Source of the DNA: SH-MAG3 sp036374995
GTDB lineage: Bacteria; Gemmatimonadota; Gemmatimonadetes; Longimicrobiales; RSA9
Assembly (NCBI GenBank): GCA_036374995.1
Contig: DASUSS010000033.1
Span: 5,542-69,541, forward strand
DNA length: 64,000 nucleotides
Reading direction: 5' to 3'
Shown one piece after another: positions 60,436 through 64,000 of the stretch (its first letter is position 1; each line of letters begins with the position of its first letter). The translations under genes were made by a program, and so were the position numbers. The notes beneath the pieces are model-generated. The model was given only the letters and a program-made list of their open reading frames with translations, did no database searches and was not told the origin of the DNA.

Positions 60436-61986
60436 ATGTGGACGTGCACCCGGCGCCGGCTCGGCGCGCCGCTCTTCCGATCCGTTCGCCGGCTGCTCGT
60501 CGTCTGGTGGACGGTTGTCCTGCTGCCCGCACAGGTGCGGGCCCAGGCGGCCCCGCTGGCCGGACTCGACGCGTACATCACGCGCGCCATGGTGGATTGG
60601 GAGGTGCCGGGGCTCGCGATCGCGGTCGTGCGCAACGACTCCGTGATTCACGCGCGCGGCTACGGCGTGCGCGAGCTGGGTGGGTCCGATCCCGTCGACG
60701 AGCACACGCTGTTCGCGATCGCGTCGACGACGAAGGCGATGACCGCGGCTGCGCTCGGCATGCTGGTCGATGAGGAGCGGCTGGACTGGGACGATCACGT
60801 GACGGAGCACCTGCCGGGCTATCAGCTCTCCGATCCCTACATCACGCGCGAGCTGACGATCCGTGATCTGCTCACGCATCGGACCGGCATCGCCCGCAGT
60901 GACAATCTCTGGATCGCCGGACCGTTCGATCGGGCCGAGGTTCTGCGCCGCGCACGCTACCTACCCGCGACGAGCGGATTCCGCGCCGGCTACGGATATC
61001 ACAACGTGATGTACATCGCCGCGGGCGAAGTCGTGGGTGCGGTCGCCGGAACCGGCTGGGACGAGTTCATCGCGGAGCGCCTGTTCCGTCCGCTGGGCAT
61101 GTCTCGCAGCACGACTCGAGCGGCCGTCGTGGAGACGCGCGACAACGTGTCCGGCTCGCACACGCGCGTCGACGGCGCAGTGCGCGCCGTCCCGCGGCGG
61201 GACTACGACAACATCGGCGGAGCGGGTGCGGTGTTCTCGAGCGTCCGCGACATGGCGCAGTGGCTGCGGCTTCATCTGAACGATGGCGTGTACGGCGGAC
61301 GCCGGCTGCTGTCCTCCGGGACGTTGCGCGAGCTGCACACGCCGCAGATCGTCCTGCGCATGGACACGACGGCCGAGCGCATGTTCCCCGGTACGAACCT
61401 GCGCGGCTACGCGCTCGGCTGGAACGTTCAGGACTACCACGGCCGCAAGCTCGTGCACCACTCCGGCAGCCTGAACTGGACCCGGACGCACATTGGCATG
61501 GTGCCTTCGGAGCGGATCGGCGTCGTTGTCATCGCGAACCTCAGCACCAGCAACCTTCAGCAGGCCGTGATGTATCGCGTCATCGACGCTCTGCTCGGCC
61601 TGCCGGAGCGGGACTGGAGCGCGGAGTACCTGGCGCTCGGCCGACGCAATGCCGGCGGCAGCGGCCGGGCGGAGGACGAGCGGATCCCGAACACGCGCCC
61701 CTCGCTCGAGCTGCCCTCGTACGCGGGGACCTACGAGAACGAGCTGTACGGTGACGCGCGCATACTGCACCAGGACGGGCACCTCGTGCTGGAATACGCC
61801 CCCGACTACGTGGCGGACCTCGAGCACTGGCATCACGACACGTTCCGCGCGACCTGGCGCCGCCCCGGCCTGGGCCGCGCGTTCGTGACGTTTTCGCTCG
61901 ATCGGCGGGCGCGTGCCGCACGCCTGGAGCTGGACGGCTTCGGCGAGTTCCGGCGCGTGAGCCAGGACCGGTCGGCAGATCGGTAG
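60436..61986 (+). CDS. Secreted S12-family serine hydrolase (beta-lactamase-like)
   Basis: A 516-residue hydrolase. ATG 60436 is chosen because GGAGG lies at 60425-60429; ATG 60409 lies inside the inverted-repeat arm and would have no ribosome site. A signal anchor spans residues about 19-36. The catalytic residues are S97 and K100 in STTK, Y188 and N190 in YHN, and HSG in VHHSGSL. The C-terminus from about 410 is a DUF3471-like beta domain (YAGTYENELYGDARILHQD). The substrate is unknown; relatives are esterases and peptidases. It is divergent from the Kor operon. Confidence 0.9.
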   Translation: MWTCTRRRLGAPLFRSVRRLLVVWWTVVLLPAQVRAQAAPLAGLDAYITRAMVDWEVPGLAIAVVRNDSVIHARGYGVRELGGSDPVDEHTLFAIASTTKAMTAAALGMLVDEERLDWDDHVTEHLPGYQLSDPYITRELTIRDLLTHRTGIARSDNLWIAGPFDRAEVLRRARYLPATSGFRAGYGYHNVMYIAAGEVVGAVAGTGWDEFIAERLFRPLGMSRSTTRAAVVETRDNVSGSHTRVDGAVRAVPRRDYDNIGGAGAVFSSVRDMAQWLRLHLNDGVYGGRRLLSSGTLRELHTPQIVLRMDTTAERMFPGTNLRGYALGWNVQDYHGRKLVHHSGSLNWTRTHIGMVPSERIGVVVIANLSTSNLQQAVMYRVIDALLGLPERDWSAEYLALGRRNAGGSGRAEDERIPNTRPSLELPSYAGTYENELYGDARILHQDGHLVLEYAPDYVADLEHWHHDTFRATWRRPGLGRAFVTFSLDRRARAARLELDGFGEFRRVSQDRSADR

Positions 61987-62409
61987 GGCCGGTTTGACGA
62001 CCATGCGGACCTGGCACCAGAATTCAGCGTTGGCGCAGACGGATACGAACGAGTCGTTTGCAGGCATGACTCGAGTTGGAGGCTACGAATGACAGTGAAT
62101 TCCCCTGCGACGACACTCTGGACGGTCTCGATGCGTGTCTCCGCCGCCGGAGCAGTTCGGCGAAGTGGTCGATGCGTTCGAGCAGAGTCGCGAGCAGCTG
62201 CTTCTCTGCAAGTCCGATCAGGATCGACTGAAGCAGACGTTCAGGATCCGGGGGGCCGAAGCGGAAGGTGCGAGGGTCCCTTCGACTTACGGCCCAACTT
62301 CGACGCCGTGTGTGTAACCCCGACGCGGCAGCGGATTTCTGAAACGGCCGGGCGCACGGCGCCCGCGGCCGTTTCTGAAATCTGGTGCCGCGTCCGAAAG
62401 GAGATCGCC
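61987..62409. other. Intergenic region carrying repeat copy E and degenerate insert
   Basis: This 423-base gap between two plus-strand genes holds the outer arms of repeat copy E and, between 62030 and 62330, unrelated sequence of different look, with possible short frames on both strands. No gene can be supported. The right end touches the ribosome site AAAGGAG of the next gene. Confidence 0.55.
62005..62396. repeat. Inverted-repeat element copy E, with inner hairpin
   Basis: The left arm at 62005-62026 begins GCGGACCTGGCACCAGAATT. The right arm at 62375-62396 is its complement at 19 of 22 positions. A second, strong hairpin lies at 62334-62382 (arms GATTTCTGAAACGGCCG and its near-complement). 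About 300 bases separate the left arm from the hairpin. The element ends at GTCCG, directly followed by AAAGGAG of the next gene. Confidence 0.65.
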
Positions 62410-63348
62410 ATGCCAGCACCTCACCGATCGCGGTTAGCCGTTGTTCTGCTCGTTCTGGTCGCGGCCTGCACCCGGACCGATACGGACACTTCGGATGTCC
62501 CCGCCGACACGAGCGCGGGCCCGGCGGCGGCGTCAGCGCCGACGAGCATTGCGGACATCGGGCTGCAGACGCCGGAGTCCGTGCTGTACGACGAGCGGGC
62601 GGACGTCTATCTGATCTCGAACATCAACGGCGAGCCGCTCGGCCGGGACGACAACGGCTTCATCAGTCGCGTGCAGCCGTCGGGGGAGGTCGAGCAGTTG
62701 AAGTGGATCGATGGCGCATCGGACGCCGTGACGCTGAACGCGCCGAAGGGGATGGCGCTGCACGGCGATACGCTGTTCGTCGCCGATATCGACAGCGTGC
62801 GTGCGTTCCACCGCACGAGCGGCACTCCACTCGGAGCGCGCGGCGTGAGTGGCGCGACGTTCCTGAACGACGTTGCGGTCGGACCCGACGGCACGCTGTA
62901 CGTCACGGATACGGGCATGGACGCCTCCTTCTCTCCGACCGGCACCGACGGAGTCCATCGTTTCACGGAAAGCGGGTCGGAGGCGGTGCTGAGTGCACCG
63001 GACGTCGCAGCGCCGAACGGCATCGTAGCGGACGATGCAGGGCTGATCGTCGTCGGGTTCGGGGGCAATGCCGTGCAACGCGTGCCGCTGGCCGGCGGCG
63101 GCACACCGGAGCAGGTCGCGCAGCTGCCATCCGGCCAGCTGGACGGGGTCGTTCGCACGAGTGACGGGTCGCTGCTCGTCTCCAGCTGGGAGGCGCAGGC
63201 GATCTTCCGCGTGGGCCCGGACGGGCAGGTCAGCGCCGTCGTCGAGAACGTGGAAGCGCCGGCCGACATCGGCTACGACTCTCGCCGCCATCGCGTCCTG
63301 ATCCCGCTGTTCAACGGCAATCGCATCGAGATCCGCGAGATTCACTGA
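62410..63348 (+). CDS. SMP-30/gluconolactonase-like beta-propeller lipoprotein
   Basis: A 312-residue protein with AAAGGAG before ATG 62410 and a lipoprotein signal (LAVVLLVLVAAC). The mature part is a six-bladed propeller of the SMP-30 type (PESVLYDERADVYLISNINGEPLG, LNAPKGMALHGDTLFVADID, FLNDVAVGPDGTLYVTDTG, LDGVVRTSDGSLLVSSWEAQAI). Metal-ligand Glu, Asn and Asp residues in the usual positions are suggested by PESVLYD, LNDVAV and DGVV. Its role as a lactonase is not certain. The stop overlaps the next gene start by one base (TGATG). Confidence 0.85.
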   Translation: MPAPHRSRLAVVLLVLVAACTRTDTDTSDVPADTSAGPAAASAPTSIADIGLQTPESVLYDERADVYLISNINGEPLGRDDNGFISRVQPSGEVEQLKWIDGASDAVTLNAPKGMALHGDTLFVADIDSVRAFHRTSGTPLGARGVSGATFLNDVAVGPDGTLYVTDTGMDASFSPTGTDGVHRFTESGSEAVLSAPDVAAPNGIVADDAGLIVVGFGGNAVQRVPLAGGGTPEQVAQLPSGQLDGVVRTSDGSLLVSSWEAQAIFRVGPDGQVSAVVENVEAPADIGYDSRRHRVLIPLFNGNRIEIREIH

Positions 63349-64000
63349 TGGTCCCGCTCGATCGCCGCACGTTTCTGCGACGCGCCGCTGCGCTGGGCGG
63401 TAGCGCGTTCTTCGCGCCCTCGCTCGGCGGTCTGACGCTGTGGAGCGATGCCTCCGCCGCCTCGGCACTGCGCACCCGCGACAACGGCGGTTACGGCGAT
63501 CTCGTGCAGAGCGTCGACTGTCCGGAGCTGTGGATCCCGCGTGACTTCCGCGTCATCCGCCTGAGCCGGTCCAGAACGGCATCGCAGGCAGATCCATCGT
63601 TCATGGTGCCGAACGCGATGGACGGCATGGCAGCGTTCCCGCTGGCGAACGGCAACATCCGCCTGATCCGGAATCACGAGATGGTGAATCCGGCGTCACG
63701 GCCGGAGCCGCTCGGCAGCCGGCCGTACGATCCGCTCGCGAGCGGAGGCACGACGTCGCTCGAGCTGGCCGTTCGCGGCAGCGGGCGCGATCGCGAGGTC
63801 ACCGTCGTCGCGGAGTATGTGAGTCTGGGCGGTACGCACGTCAACTGCGCGGGCGGGAGCACACCCTGGGGCACCTGGCTCTCGTGCGAGGAGTCGACGA
63901 ACGGCCTCACCCACGGGTTCACGCGGCCGCACGGATACATCTTCGAGGTGCCGGTCACCGCGAGCGAGCCCGTCGAGGCGGTTCCGCTGCGCGACATGGG
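63348..64000 (+). CDS. PhoX-type phosphatase (DUF839) with Tat signal, partial at 3' end
   Basis: The start, ATG 63348, overlaps the stop of the propeller gene by one base. A Tat-type signal is visible (DRRTFLRRAAALGGSAFFAP). Residues about 165-180 carry HVNCAGGSTPWGTWLSCEES, the hallmark of PhoX-family phosphatases that use Ca and Fe at the active site, so the protein is probably an exported phosphatase. Only the first 217 residues lie in the window. Joint translation with the propeller protein suggests a shared substrate. Confidence 0.88.
   Translation, partial: MVPLDRRTFLRRAAALGGSAFFAPSLGGLTLWSDASAASALRTRDNGGYGDLVQSVDCPELWIPRDFRVIRLSRSRTASQADPSFMVPNAMDGMAAFPLANGNIRLIRNHEMVNPASRPEPLGSRPYDPLASGGTTSLELAVRGSGRDREVTVVAEYVSLGGTHVNCAGGSTPWGTWLSCEESTNGLTHGFTRPHGYIFEVPVTASEPVEAVPLRDM

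Noticed and set aside
62135..62317. A 60-residue plus-strand frame within repeat copy E
   Set aside because: No ribosome site, no motif, and it lies in a repeat-bounded insert; too weak to call a gene.
1..64000. Prophage, integron or IS elements
   Set aside because: No integrase, transposase, phage structural gene or attachment-site duplication was seen; only the small inverted-repeat elements are mobile-looking.

Overview
The window is very G+C-rich DNA, densely packed with genes and almost free of mobile DNA. No rRNA, tRNA or CRISPR array was seen. The gene content suggests a free-living Gemmatimonadota-like or Acidobacteriota-like bacterium. The pointers are SARP/BTAD-TPR regulators, an ECF sigma factor coupled to a giant Ser/Thr kinase, a stand-alone ADOP-type ABC permease with PadR, DUF5916, DUF4242 pairs, and many exported hydrolases with Sec or lipoprotein signals. 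This assignment is inference from gene families only.

Layout. 1-1803: the start of an FG-GAP protein (minus) and a FitA/VapC-type toxin-antitoxin pair. 1876-10667 (minus): exported proteins, including an M14 carboxypeptidase, a penicillin/AHL acylase, a DUF5916 barrel protein and two small secreted proteins. 10845-16496 (minus): an ECF sigma factor overlapping a kinase/cyclase/AAA/TPR protein, which in turn overlaps a DUF4242 gene. 16815-18017 (plus): an acyl-CoA dehydrogenase. 18102-25398 (minus): six tightly packed genes, namely a lipoprotein, a Vps62-like protein, a neutral ceramidase homologue, a metallophosphoesterase and two unknowns. 25826-31238 (minus): an S9 peptidase, then ADOP permease and PadR. 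31335-34897 (minus): a SARP-TPR regulator overlapping a beta-propeller lipoprotein, divergent from a small lipoprotein plus a second DUF4242 gene (35113-35995). 36721-39795 (plus): an AfsR-like NTPase with a C-terminal BTAD region. 39974-47340: a DUF5602-like protein, an NmrA-type reductase, a berberine-type flavoprotein, a gamma-glutamyltransferase and a subtilase. 47528-53850: small secreted, zinc-ribbon and membrane proteins, a class C serine hydrolase and a degenerate GGDEF protein. 54029-55130: an Xre/RES toxin-antitoxin pair with a clear promoter and operator. 55150-59956 (minus): a three-gene operon for 2-oxoglutarate oxidoreductase with its own flavin/Fe-S diaphorase. 60436-64000 (plus): a second serine hydrolase, an SMP-30-like lipoprotein and the start of a PhoX-type phosphatase.

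The most striking non-coding signal is a family of inverted-repeat elements at five intergenic sites, with arms close to GCGGACnnGGCACCAGATTT. Two copies are exactly 123 bp long, with perfect arms of 28 and 33 bp. Two other copies end directly at the ribosome binding site of the next gene. They look like REPIN/MITE elements moved in trans, since no transposase is seen here.

How the genes work together: most operons pair a large regulator or an exported hydrolase with small secreted proteins, which fits a scavenging lifestyle on peptides, amides and lipids. The Kor operon is the only clear central-metabolism unit. Start and stop codons overlap by 4 bp at many junctions (ATGA or GTGA), so translational coupling is common.
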